Below are positions 54,584-64,000 of a stretch of DNA of 64,000 bases, piece by piece (within the stretch, counting starts at the first letter, position 1; the number at the start of each line of letters is the position of its first letter). The translations under genes and the position numbers were made by a program. Source of the stretch: Hankyongella ginsenosidimutans (GTDB lineage: Bacteria; Pseudomonadota; Alphaproteobacteria; Sphingomonadales; Sphingomonadaceae); contig NZ_CP039704.1 of the NCBI RefSeq assembly GCF_005144965.1, positions 992,001 to 1,056,000 on the forward strand. The letters are read 5' to 3'. The notes below the pieces were generated by a model that saw only the letters and a list, made by a program, of their open reading frames with translations, was not told the origin of the DNA and searched no databases.

Positions 54584-55470
54584 TTACTTGACATTATCGC
54601 GCACGACTATAAATATAGATGCAAGTATTATCCCTGATATGAAGCCTAGTAAACATATTAAAGCGCGTTGAGGGCTTGCTTTGTTATAAGGTATTGTCGC
54701 AACATCAATTATTTTAAATGCATAGCTTGTCGTACCGGACGTCAATGCCAATGTTCTTGCCTCTTGTGCTAAAAGTGTTGCCAGCGCGCCGCGTACTTCC
54801 GGTAATTGTTGTGCACCAATCCTTTGAGTTAATAAGTCCAGACGGCGACGTGATTCTAATACCGCATCAGTGCGTATTATTTCATCAGCATAATGAATAT
54901 ACTGGTTGCATATCTGTGTAGCCAATTCTGGCCGATTCAGTACAATTTCTATAGTGTAAACACCGCCGTCGACTGAAGGACTAAAGAGTAAATTTTCACG
55001 CTTAAATTTGTCAACCGCCTTCTCTATGCTCTTACTGGTGTCTAAATTTTTACCTGTTGTCGATAAAGTTTTATTTTCTTTACCTCCATTCTCATCTGTC
55101 ATATTTATATAGTCTACAAGCCTATTTTTAATTAAAACCCTCGAATCATTGTTCGAGACTTGAGTCTCTGAAAATTCAGATCAAAATTGGATTGATCGCT
55201 ACCAGACAAGCCAGCCAAACGCCCCAACGTACCAAGAATCTGCGGAGAAGTAGAAAGTTGTTGGGAAAATGGCGGTGGTACTAGTGCGAAAGTAGCCTTC
55301 GCCCTATATTTTACTGGCAATGCAACACTCAAAAATATGGCAAATAAAGTGCAAAGTATCGTAATTGTTATAAAACTAATGTAGCGCTTACGGACAGAAT
55401 TTATGAAACCAAATAGCGTAACAGCTTGAGATTTATCGTCGTTCTTAGGCTTATCCATTGATCGCATCAC
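54584..55470 (-). CDS. Wzz-type polysaccharide chain-length regulator
   Basis: About 290 residues. N-terminal membrane helix ISFITITILCTLFAIFLSVA with LPVKYRAKATFALVPPP after it; a periplasmic coiled region (RRRLDLLTQRIGAQQLPEVR); and a C-terminal helix (QRALICLLGFISGIILASIF) preceded by P-rich VATIPYNKASP, the Wzz signature. It sets polymer length together with Wzy. The frame changes once near 55130. The base composition is A+T-rich, like wzy next to it. Confidence 0.83.
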
Positions 55471-55606
55471 TCTGTAATTCTTCCTGACAATTTGTGCATA
55501 TATACGTTTTATACGCTAGTTTAATTTATTCTTTACGTAGTAATGCACGTGGCAGCCTAAATTTCACCTTATTCATGAAAACTCTGTAAGCTATAATAAC
55601 CGACTT

Positions 55607-56353
55607 TCAGTATCTGGCGTACCAGCCCGGCCGGGCGAAAGCAACGCCAGTTCTCGCGCAAAATACGGGCATGGCCGCGGGCCAGCAATCGCGCTCGGGC
55701 AGAAAAACCTTGGGCGCACTCAGCCGGTCGTCGCCACGCGTTTCGTAGCGACGCGCCTCCACTGGCGACACCAACATGGGACCATGACGGGCGAGAAGCC
55801 GAAGATAGGCAAGCCCTTCAAAGCCACGCAGGTCGGCATCATAAGGAGAGGCGACAAAGGCGTCCCGACGCAGGACAGGCAGGCATTCGCCGTAGGGCCA
55901 GTCGCCGAGATATGTCTCTCGGTCCACCAAGATGTCCTGCGCCTGCGCGGAACCTAGCAATGCGCCGCTAGCCTGATCGACACAGCGGAACATGATGATT
56001 GCCATATCCTTGTAGGCGCGAAGTGTGGCCGCGACAGGGCCCGCTGCGGTGGGGATCAAAAGATCGTCCGAGTCCAGAAAGACGATCCAGTGACCGCTTG
56101 CGGCCATGGCTCCAGCGTTCTTGGCGCCGGTAACACCCTGATTGCAGGGCAGCGCAACCACCTTGAGATATGAACGCGCGAGCTCATCCGCATAGCGCGA
56201 TCTAAGCTGTGCGAGCGTGTCGTCCGTCGAGGCATCGTCGACGACAATGACTTCACAGTCCCCGAGCGCCTGCGCCCAGACAAGCGCACTGTCGATAGCG
56301 TCAAAAACGCACCTGAGACGATTATAGGTCGGGATGACAATAGATATCTGCAC
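55607..56353 (-). CDS. Glycosyltransferase, GT2 family
   Basis: About 248 residues, GT-A fold: QISIVIPTYNRLRCVFDAID, CEVIVVDDASTDDTLAQLR, KNAGAMAASGHWIVFLDSDD, the DXD metal motif in LDSDD. Later ECLPVLRRDAFVASPYDADL and GFEGLAYLRLLARHGPMLVS. GTG 56353 is a likely start (VQISIVI). The frame is open from the preceding DUF268 gene, so a hidden indel may have removed the stop between the two, or they are translated as a fusion. Confidence 0.82.
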   Translation of the reverse strand: MQISIVIPTYNRLRCVFDAIDSALVWAQALGDCEVIVVDDASTDDTLAQLRSRYADELARSYLKVVALPCNQGVTGAKNAGAMAASGHWIVFLDSDDLLIPTAAGPVAATLRAYKDMAIIMFRCVDQASGALLGSAQAQDILVDRETYLGDWPYGECLPVLRRDAFVASPYDADLRGFEGLAYLRLLARHGPMLVSPVEARRYETRGDDRLSAPKVFLPERDCWPAAMPVFCARTGVAFARPGWYARY

Positions 56354-57128
56354 TTTGCAGCCTTCACCCAGGCCGTCGGAAAGAAAGAAACCACAGCCAT
56401 AACCCTGCTTCTCGAGCAGATCTTTCGCAATACTCTGATGGAAATGGCGATCATCCGTTACGCCTGCTAGATGCTCAAGCTCCAGCCCCTCATGCGCGAA
56501 CGTGTCAATCACGTCCTGTGGAGCGAACACCCGGTGCGCGTTGAACTGGACCCGTGGCTGCCCGCACGGAACGGCAAAATCAGCCGCCCTGCTGGTGCTA
56601 CGACTCGCGCCAGTTCCCGCATGGCCTGCCAGCATCCATCGGGGTTTAGCGGATCGCCATAGCGGCCAAGGCCGACATGCTCAACGACATGCAAACAGGA
56701 GAGGGAACGAAGCGACTGATCATCATACGGCAGCGCCATCAGACTACCGGACTTTACAGTGAGGCTAGGTACATCCTGCGCAAAGGGGCGGATGTCGACG
56801 GTGGTGACCTGTGCAGAGGCAGCCAGCCCCATCAGCCAGGATACCTGGCCGCCAACATCGACATGGGCCACAGCATCGCCCTTCTCCAGCACCATGCGCG
56901 TCGCCCAATAGGCAAGATAGCAGTAATGCGGATCAAACTGGGTTTCTATCGTACGCTCATGCAGAGTGGGCCATAATGCGAGTGGGTAGCGACGTTGGCT
57001 ATGCGCCGCCAGGATGCGGAACCGGAGCAGATCACTGAAAAACGCGGGTAATTACAAAGCCCGTGCAAGAGACGCCTCGGGTCGAGGACAGGCGTCACCA
57101 GGTTATACAGTGACCGAACCAATGCCAT
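56354..57128 (-). CDS. DUF268 (methyltransferase-like) protein
   Basis: About 255 residues. It contains HVDVGGQVSWLMGLAASAQV (an SAM-type glycine loop), VTTVDIRPFAQDVPSLTVKS and SLSCLHVVEHVGLGRYGDPL, the DUF268 hallmark, followed by ELARVVAPAGRLILAVPCG. The family occurs in polysaccharide clusters; enzymatic role unproven, perhaps a sugar methyltransferase. The N-terminus reads MALVRSLYNLVTPVLDPRRL. The frame changes near 57030, 56895 and 56590. It is divergent from the flippase gene (126 bases). Confidence 0.75.
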
Positions 57129-57253
57129 AAACTTGAACCATTCCAATAATATGTTTAGCACGCTGGTGATCACGTCTGGCACTTGTGTCAAGACGGTGAC
57201 CACAATACGCAATTTGCCACTATGGCGCTTATGCGCCCGGACCTGATTATACG

Positions 57254-58728
57254 ATGGCGCAAGCCTTTTCCGGCATATTGATGTCTACCGTCGCAAGCCG
57301 CCTCGTGCCGGCGGCGCTGAGTCTTCTCACCATTCCGCTCTACACGCGCCTCATCGGCCTTGAGAGCTACGGGATCATCGGATTTTATGCCTCTTTGCAC
57401 TCGTTGATGACCCTGTTGGACTTCGGCCTTGGCGTAACCGTCAGCCGCCGCCTGATCTTCGATCGCGCGCAAGGCAAAGGACCGAGGAAAGCCGATCCTT
57501 CTGCTCTGCCATCGAAACTTTCTATCTCGTTATTGTAATGCTGATCGTCCTGGCCTTCGGCGGTATGGCGCTTGCCGCGCTACATGGCATGGCACCAGCG
57601 GAACAGCAGGGGCTTACAGCCCAGATCTGGCTGATGATCGGCTTCCTGCTTGCGTGTCGTTTTCCCATGGCCCTTTACAACGCCATTCTGACTGGCAGCG
57701 ATCGCATGATCGAGGCCAATGCCATCACCGTCGGCTTCGACCTTTTACGCCATTCATGCGCCGCACTTGCGCTGCTGTTGATCAGCAGCAGCGTGGAAAT
57801 GTTTTTGCTGAGCAACATGCTGGCCGCTGTCCTGGCCCTTGTGCCACTACGCTGGCTGTGCCGGACAGTACTTGGCTTGCCGTTCCGAGCGCATGGCGGG
57901 CTTGCCACGGTGCGGAGAGCGCTGCCATTTGCCGCAGGGATGTCTCTCATCAGCCTGTCTTGGTTTTGCTTGGCTACCTCGACAAGATATTGCTGATCGG
58001 TATGATGTCGCCGTCAGTTTATTCAAGCTACACGCTCAGCTATCAGGTTTCAGGCGCCATGCTGATGCTCGCTACCATCGTCACCCAATCGCTTTATCCA
58101 AAGATCAACAGGCTCGTTGCCGAGAATGATCAGGCCGGCATTTCCAATTTGGCAGGGCTTGCCACGTCCGCCATTACCGTTTTGCTGTAACCGCCTTCTG
58201 GATCACATGGATGTTTGAGGAGCAAATCGCCCGGATAATTGTCTCATCTGATCAGCGCAGCAGTTTTCAATCTTCGATACTCATTGCCTTCATGGCCGGC
58301 ATGGCGTTCGCGGCAGTCTGGCAGGTTCCATACCAACTTGGCGTTGCACGTGGCTTACTTCGTCCTATTCTGATCTGTAATTGCGTCGCGATACCCGTGT
58401 TTATAACGGCAGTTTTATTCTTTGGAATGCACGATGACGGCGTATCTATTGCAATAGTTTGGATGTTTATATATGTGTTTTACACAATTTTACTTGGAAG
58501 TTGGCTGATTAAACGCATAACTGTGAATTTTTAACTTGGCTAAACCGCGCTATTTTTATACCTGCCGCCGCAATATCGCTGCTTGCAGGCCTTTTCATTT
58601 TTTCAGCGCCATATGCTTGTTCAGTTACAGCCGCTGTATGCCTTGCTTCTTGCGGCATTATTTTCGTTAGTGTTTGGTTTAATCGGTATATATTTATCCC
58701 CGCACTTGAAATCAATGATAATTCATGA
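57254..58728 (+). CDS. Wzx-type oligosaccharide flippase
   Basis: About 480 residues; a multi-helix membrane protein moving lipid-linked repeat units across the inner membrane. Segments: FSGILMSTVASRLVPAALSL, IPLYTRLIGLESYGIIGFYA and LLDFGLGVTVSRRL (typical of the polysaccharide-transport family), IGFLLACRFPMALYNAILTG, PFAAGMSLISLSW, IGMMSPSVYSSYTLSYQVSG, and AFMAGMAFAAVWQVPYQLGV. The frame changes near 57480, 57960 and 58190. A further one is likely at the T-run near 58531: with one extra T it reads ITVNFLTWLNRAIFIPAAA and runs to TGA at 58726. Confidence 0.83.
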
Positions 58729-58854
58729 AAGCCTTGGCAGGATGCATCATCGGCTTGGCACAGAAAGGTAGAATGTATATTGGCTCAGGCGGATACGCCA
58801 TTTGATTTAACATAACATTCTTAATGGCATCATATTTGCTAGACTACTCAAACC

Positions 58855-59508
58855 ATGAGCATAGAAAGATTTAGCGACATGTTTAGTCCTGAAAGTAAAT
58901 ATTACATTCGCAGCATGCCAGGCGGAAAATTATACGTTCAGGCCATGGCGTGGCTTGAAATGAAACGGTGGGAACTTTCTAAAAGGAGCGGGGCATATCC
59001 CGCTATGAAAAAGCGCATGATGATCTCTGACTTAATCCGAAAAAATTTTATACAATGGTTTGTAGAAACAGGCACATTTCTTGGCGACACAACTTATGTA
59101 GCGTCTAAGATTTGCAAGCGAGTAGATACCATAGAAGTGTCTGAGCGCCTGCATACCCTTGCTGAGAAGCGCTTCTCATCTATGCCACATGTTCATTGTC
59201 ATTTGGGAGATAGTGGTGATGTATTAGGAAAAATTACACTTGTGCAGACGGAACCTGCCTTATTTTGGCTAGATGGGCATTTTTCCGGTGGATTCACCGC
59301 GCGCGGAGCAGAGGATACACCAGTTTTCAGAGAACTTCTTCATATTTCAGCACGTAACCAGCCTAAAGATATCATTTTGATTGATGATGCACGATGCTTT
59401 GGAACTGATCCGGCTTATCCAAGCGAGGCAGATTTAATGCGTTTTGCAGGTGGATTAGGGTACCAGATAACCAGATCTGGCGACACATTCCTCCTCACTA
59501 AGCCATGA
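58855..59508 (+). CDS. Methyltransferase-like protein of polysaccharide locus
   Basis: 217 residues in one intact frame. The middle has FIQWFVETGTFLGDTTYVAS, an SAM-type nucleotide loop, then VDTIEVSERLHTLAEKRF and ALFWLDGHFSGGFT with DIILIDDARCFG. This pattern resembles class I methyltransferases seen in capsule clusters, but the reaction is unknown. The codon use is A+T-rich, unlike the gene after it, suggesting recent transfer. Its TGA overlaps the ATG of the next gene (ATGA). Confidence 0.7.
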   Translation: MSIERFSDMFSPESKYYIRSMPGGKLYVQAMAWLEMKRWELSKRSGAYPAMKKRMMISDLIRKNFIQWFVETGTFLGDTTYVASKICKRVDTIEVSERLHTLAEKRFSSMPHVHCHLGDSGDVLGKITLVQTEPALFWLDGHFSGGFTARGAEDTPVFRELLHISARNQPKDIILIDDARCFGTDPAYPSEADLMRFAGGLGYQITRSGDTFLLTKP

Positions 59509-60304
59509 AAGACTATCTGGATTTCCGGACTATCCCCGCCTGCCTCTTCGTCGCCAGCAGTGATCGCACGCGGGATGTGTTCGATCAGGTCTACGCGGGC
59601 TTCGGCAAGCTGTGGCCGTATTGCCCCTGGCCACGCTATGTTGGGCTGACAACCGCTGTTCCCGAAGCTTCACTGCACGGTTTCACACCGATTGCGACCG
59701 GTGTGGAATGCGGCTGGCGCGGCGAACTTAATGCCCAGATTCAGCAATTACCGCCGGAGATCAGCCACATCATTCTCATGCTGGATGATTTTTGCTGCTG
59801 AAACCGGTTGACCAATCAGTACTGGCTGCAGCGCTTGCCGAGGCGATAACGCAAGATTTGGCCTACGCACGACTCGTACCAGTAGAACGCAGCCTGCCAG
59901 TACGGCTATTAAGAAATTTAGGCACTCGCCAATTCTTTGAGCCTCTGGCTCACAATGAGCCTTACCCTTCCTCCCTGCAGGCCACGCTCTGGAAGCGCGA
60001 CTACCTGCTAGAGGCATTACGGAAGCCTGGCAGCATATGGGATTTCGAGCATCAGCGTGGCGCGCCAGGCCAGCACCACGCGGCGACCCGAAGGCTGATT
60101 CAGTACCGTCATGTGGTGGAGCGCGGCAAATGGATGCCATATACGCGCCGCCTGTTCCATGGTCTGGGCATGACGTTCGATGCGGGATCTCGCCCCATGC
60201 ATAGTCTAAGTCATGGCCTGCGATGGCATGCTCACAAACTACTGTTTGCTTTCGCAGGATATGGTTTGTCGCGCCTGAAGCGCGCACTGCGCGCAAGGCC
60301 GTGA
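59505..60304 (+). CDS. Putative glycosyltransferase-like protein of unknown family
   Basis: About 266 residues. ACLFVASSDRTRDVFDQVYA begins a first lobe, then PWPRYVGLTTAVPEAS, LNAQIQQLPPEISHIILML and an acidic DDFLLLKPVDQ, which resembles a DXD-type donor site. The C-terminal half is basic and helical (HGLRWHAHKLLFAFAGYGLS). Similar proteins with a WPDCP-like and LLLEDF-like layout occur in other polysaccharide clusters in my memory, without a defined role. The frame changes near 59797. It overlaps the preceding gene by four bases. Confidence 0.6.
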
Positions 60305-60308
60305 ATTG

Positions 60309-61246
60309 TTACCGCGGCATTGCCGCATAGGCGTCGGCCAAACCCTCTGCGAGCTTGATGCGTGCTCGCCAGCCCAGCGCCCTTAGGCGACCGTTATCCA
60401 TGAGCTTGCGGGGCGTGCCATCCGGTTTGCTGGCATCGAACTTTAGGTGACCGCCAAACCCAACGACATCGCAAATCTTCTGCGCCAGTGCGGCGATGGT
60501 GATTTCCTCGCCTGTGCCGACATTGATGTGCTCATGAGCTGAATAGTGTTTGAGAAGAAACACGAGCGCATCTGCAAGATCATCGACGTGCATGAACTCG
60601 CGCAACGGCGTACCGCTGCCCCATATGACAATATCTTCTGCGCCTGAGCGTTTTGCGTCATGTGCCTTGTGCAACAAGGCGGGGATGACGTGGCTTGAGT
60701 ACAAGTCATAATTATCGCCCGGACCGTAAAGATTGGTCGGCATAGCAGAGATGAAATCGTGGCCATGCTGTTTGCGATATGCCTGACAAAGTTTGATACC
60801 GGCAATCTTGGCAATGGCATACCACTCATTGGTTGGCTCGAGCGGGCCGGTTAGTAATGCTTCCTCTGACATCGGCTGCGCTGCCAGCTTAGGGTAGATG
60901 CAGCTAGACCCGAGAAACAATAATTTTTGTACTCCTAATTGCGCGGATGTATGGATGATATTCGCCTCAATCATGAGGTTATCATACAAAAATCTGCGGG
61001 AAAACTGTCATTAGCTAAAATACCGCCTACCTTCGCCGCAGCAATCACTACGGCATCGGGCTTCGCTACTTTCATCCAGGCTTCCACATCATCCTGGCGG
61101 CGCAAATCGGTACTCGCACGATCACTTGTGAGTATATCACCAACAGACTCTTGCGCCAGCCGCCTCACGACCGCGCTGCCCACCATGCCACGGTGACCTG
61201 CAACCCAGACGCGCTTACCTTTTAGATCGTAAACCTGATTAGCCAC
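60309..61246 (-). CDS. fcl: GDP-L-fucose synthase
   Basis: Epimerises and reduces GDP-4-keto-6-deoxymannose to GDP-L-fucose with NADPH. Shows [20 protein letters not shown], then [19 protein letters not shown] with the catalytic Ser, [20 protein letters not shown] (YxxxK), [12 protein letters not shown] and [20 protein letters not shown]. Length is about 312 residues. The frame changes once near 60990. Its start overlaps the end of gmd by eight bases, so both are one operon. Confidence 0.95.
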
Positions 61247-62290
61247 GCTTTTGATCTTTCATGACTTCAAGATCACTCTGCATCATGTCTGTCACCAGAT
61301 CCTGAAGTGAGGATTTATGCGTCCAGCCAAGCTTGGTATTGGCTTTGGTCGGGTCGCCAAGCAGCAGGTCAACCTCTGTAGGGCGGAAATAGGCCGGGTC
61401 GATCGCGACGAGCGTCTGGCCAGTTCTGGCATCCTTGCCGACTTCATCAACGCCTTCGCCGTCCCATGTGATGGTGCGCCCTACATGCGCAAATGCCATT
61501 TCCACAAAGGTGCGCACCGAGGTCGTTTTGCCTGTCGCCAGCACCCAATCTTCCGCTTGTGGATGCTGCAGTATCATCCACATGCCTTCGACATAATCAC
61601 GGGCATGGCCCCAGTCGCGTTGGGCATCAAGGTTGCCGAGATAGAGTTTCGACTGTAAGCCATATTCAATAGCAGCCACTGCGCGCGTAATTTTACGTGT
61701 CACGAAAGTCTCTCCACGCAGAGGGCTTTCATGATTAAACAAAATACCGTTCGTCGCGAACACGCCATAGGCTTCACGATAATTTACAGTAATCCAATAG
61801 GCATAAAGCTTGGCGGCAGCATAAGGCGAACGCGGATAAAATGGAGTTGATTCGTTTTGTGCATGGCCCTGAACCCCACCAAATAGCTCAGATGTTGAAG
61901 CCTGATAGAATTTTGTATTTCTTTCCAACCCGAGAATCCGCATCGCCTCAAGAATACGTAACGCACCAACGGCGTCCGCGTTGGCAGTGTATTCAGGAGT
62001 CTCGAAACTGACCTGTACATGACTTTGCGCCGCTAGATTGTATATTTCATCTGGTTTTGTCTGCTGGATCAAACGGATCAGGTTCGTCGAGTCCGTCATG
62101 TCACCATAGTGCATAAAAACCGCGTTTCTCCTTCATGCGGATCACGGTAAAGGTGGTCAACGCGCGCCGTGTTGAAAGAGGAAGATCGCCGCTTGACGCC
62201 GTGCACGATATAGCCCTTGGCGAGCAGCAACTCCGACAAGTAGGCGCCATCCTGCCCGGTTACGCCTGTAATCAGAGCTGTTTTTGTCAA
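61239..62290 (-). CDS. gmd: GDP-mannose 4,6-dehydratase
   Basis: Converts GDP-mannose to GDP-4-keto-6-deoxymannose, first step to GDP-L-fucose. Contains [59 protein letters not shown], the catalytic [20 protein letters not shown] and [20 protein letters not shown]. Length is about 350 residues. I favour TTG 62290 (MTKTALITG) because AGGAG stands eight bases before it; a GTG at 62299 is an alternative but too close to that site. The frame changes near 62110. It heads the operon with fcl. Confidence 0.95.
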
Positions 62291-62617
62291 AATTATCACT
62301 CCTGATGTTATGATGTGGCGTCTTAGGCAGGCTGCTTTGACCTGTCGAGTGGCTGAGTTTAGGCAATAGGCGCAGTACCCGTGGCGAGCGCCATGGGGAA
62401 ATCTCCAGTATTTTCATATTTATAGCGGTGTTTTGGCATACCAACAGTGCTGTTCTGCGATCCTGCGTGACTTATCTGCATGCTTGAATGCGCGAAAACT
62501 TTATCAGCTAGAGGCTTAAGCCCCGCGGAAAAGGCGCATAGAGGCGGCAAGACTCAAGAAAAATCCACCCAAACTTCTAATCATTTAATCAATTTTCGGA
62601 AGTACCCGGAATAAAAA
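62291..62617. other. Gap between gmd and tRNA-Leu
   Basis: Holds the leftward gmd promoter. I see no gene, no strong inverted repeat and no match to the other repeat families. The part near 62555-62617 is A+T-rich. Confidence 0.5.
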
Positions 62618-62704
62618 TGGTGCCCAGGAGAGGACTCGAACCTCCACGCCGTTGCCAGCGCCAGCACCTGAAGCTGGTGCGTCTACCAATTCCGCCACCT
62701 GGGC
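62618..62704 (-). tRNA. tRNA-Leu(CAG)
   Basis: On the minus strand GCCCAGG begins the acceptor stem, followed by a D-arm (GGCGGAATTGGTAGACGC), anticodon stem CCAGC / GCTGG with loop TTCAGGT (anticodon CAG), a long variable arm, T-arm GAGGTTCGAGTCCTC and TGGGCACCA with encoded CCA. 87 bases, as expected for a class II tRNA. It bounds the polysaccharide region on the right. Confidence 0.96.
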
Positions 62705-62830
62705 ACGGTGTCATTCAAAGCGACTCCGGCGAGCCGCGATCTGGCAGAGCGAGCGCCGATAGGGGTTGCTCGGCTGTTGTCAACAGCGATCGGCTTTGGC
62801 ATGAGCAGCGGACAGCAACACAGGTGGCGC

Positions 62831-63775
62831 GCATGACGGATTTGGTGACGGTAATCGGCGGATCGGGCTTTCTCGGGCGTTATGTCGTGCAGCAGCTGGC
62901 CAAGGCCGGCCACCGCGTGCGGGTCGCCGTGCGCCACCCGGAGCTGGCGCTGTTCCTGAAGCCGCTTGGTGCGGTCGGCCAGATCCAGATCGTCCAGGCC
63001 AATGTGCGCTACCCGGCGTCCATCGCCCGCGCGGTGGCGGCGCCAGCGCCGTCGTCAATCTGGTCGGCATCCTCTTCCCCACCGGTCGGCAGACGTTCGA
63101 CCGCGTGCAGGCCGAGGGCGCGCAGTGCATCGCCGCGGCTGCGGCCGCCGCACAGGTCAAAACGCTGGTCCATGTCTCGGCGATCGGCGCGGATGCACAA
63201 TCGACGGCGCACTACGCCCGCACCAAGGGCGAAGGCGAGGCCCATGTGCGCGCCGCCTTCCCCGCCGCCGTCATCCTGCGGCCGTCGCTGGTCTTCGGGC
63301 CGGAAGATGGCTTCTTCAACCGCTTTGCCGGGCTGGCGCAGATCGCGCCGGTCATGCCCGTCATCTGCGGCGACAGCCGGTTTCAGCCGGTCTATGTCGG
63401 CGATGTCGCCGCCGCCATCGCCAAGGCGGTTGATGCCCCGGCCGACTTCGCCGGCAAGACCTTCGAGCTCGGCGGCCCGCACGTATGGACGTTCCGCGAC
63501 CTGCTGAAATACATCCTCAAGGAAATCCGCATCGACCGGCCGCTGGTCGAAATCCCCTGCCGCTGGCCCGGCTGAAGGCAGCGGTCCTTGGCCTGTTGCC
63601 CCGGCCGCTGCTGACCCTTGATCAACTGAAGCTGCTGGCCCGGGACAATGTGGTCAGCCCCGGTGCCCTGGGACTCAAGGCCTTCGACATCGCGCCGACG
63701 CCTGTTGAAGCGATCGTCCCCAATTACCTCGTCACTTACCGCCCGCACGGCCAGTTCAACCGCAAGACCGCCTGA
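62831..63775 (+). CDS. NDUFA9-like NAD(P)-binding protein (complex I-associated SDR)
   Basis: About 314 residues of the extended, atypical SDR type. The NAD-binding loop is [20 protein letters not shown], then [39 protein letters not shown] and [20 protein letters not shown], in which the catalytic Tyr-Lys of classical enzymes is altered. Later [20 protein letters not shown]. Homologues are called complex I NDUFA9 subunit family in alphaproteobacteria. The frame changes near 63045 and 63560. It precedes uppP in the same direction (28 bases). Confidence 0.9.
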
Positions 63776-63803
63776 ACCGCGCCCCTTTGAAAAGAGACTG
63801 CTC

Positions 63804-64000
63804 ATGGACCTGGCGCACCTTGCCGAGGCGCTGCTGCTCGGCTTGCTGGAAGGCTTGACCGAGTTCATTCCCGTCTCCTCGACCGGGCATCTGGTGATCG
63901 CCGGGCACTTCATCGGCTTTCGCGACCCCGGCAACACCTTCAAGATCGCCATTCAGCTGGGCGCGATCCTGGCGGTATGCGTCGCCTATCGGCAGCGGCT
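63804..64000 (+). CDS. uppP: Undecaprenyl-diphosphatase, 5' part
   Basis: First 65 codons of the membrane enzyme that removes one phosphate from undecaprenyl diphosphate, recycling the lipid carrier for peptidoglycan and surface polysaccharides. The start [20 protein letters not shown] leads to the active-site loop [19 protein letters not shown], whose [14 protein letters not shown] motif is diagnostic. The frame is open to the right edge of the window, where the gene is cut. Confidence 0.96.
   Translation, partial: MDLAHLAEALLLGLLEGLTEFIPVSSTGHLVIAGHFIGFRDPGNTFKIAIQLGAILAVCVAYRQR

Overview
The window is high-GC chromosomal DNA from an alphaproteobacterium. Supporting signs are the 180-kDa NAD-glutamate dehydrogenase, a DUF1244 protein, a TIGR02300-type zinc-ribbon protein, the run aroA-cmk-rpsA-ihfB, the run pyrF-trpF-trpB-trpA-accD-folC, the NDUFA9-like protein next to uppP, and GAGC-TGAT intergenic palindromes of the kind I know from alphaproteobacterial genomes. 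I cannot place it to order with confidence. Most long genes, including essential ones (pyk, accD, trpA, trpB, aroA, cmk, folC), are broken by single-base frame changes while the protein sequence continues in another frame. I read this as indel error in the assembly, so broken genes are listed as single CDS with the frame changes described.

Layout. 1-6.8 kb: NAD-GDH (cut by the left edge), a PAS-domain protein and nhaA. 7.4-16 kb: MATE transporter, AT-rich CSS/EAL phosphodiesterase, RlmI-type methyltransferase, an asparagine-synthase-like protein without the amidotransferase cysteine, and a PAS hybrid histidine kinase. 16-27.6 kb: lemA plus two TPM-domain genes, DUF1244, pyk, rpmJ, a metallophosphatase, pgi, galE, pirin, a CBS protein and a YciA-like thioesterase. 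27.7-31.4 kb: ydbH-ynbE-ydbL envelope lipid-homeostasis cluster. 31.4-34.3 kb: unknown gene, ampG-like permease, olsB-like acyltransferase. 34.3-45.5 kb: two leftward housekeeping runs (ihfB to folC; aroA-cmk-rpsA) and the divergent TIGR02300 gene.

45.6-62.7 kb: a surface-polysaccharide locus of mosaic composition lying between tRNA-Ala(GGC) and tRNA-Leu(CAG). It holds Wzx, Wzy and Wzz, three or more glycosyltransferases, asnB, methyltransferase-like genes, a phosphatase-superfamily protein, and fcl/gmd for GDP-L-fucose. No initiating sugar-phosphate transferase is visible. The right edge returns to core genes: an NDUFA9-like protein and uppP, whose product recycles the lipid carrier such a locus uses.

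The most unusual signal is outside the genes. At least five families of short palindromic or terminal-inverted-repeat elements occupy intergenic spaces. Several share a TAGAGC end, and at five genes the end of the element itself forms the stop codon.
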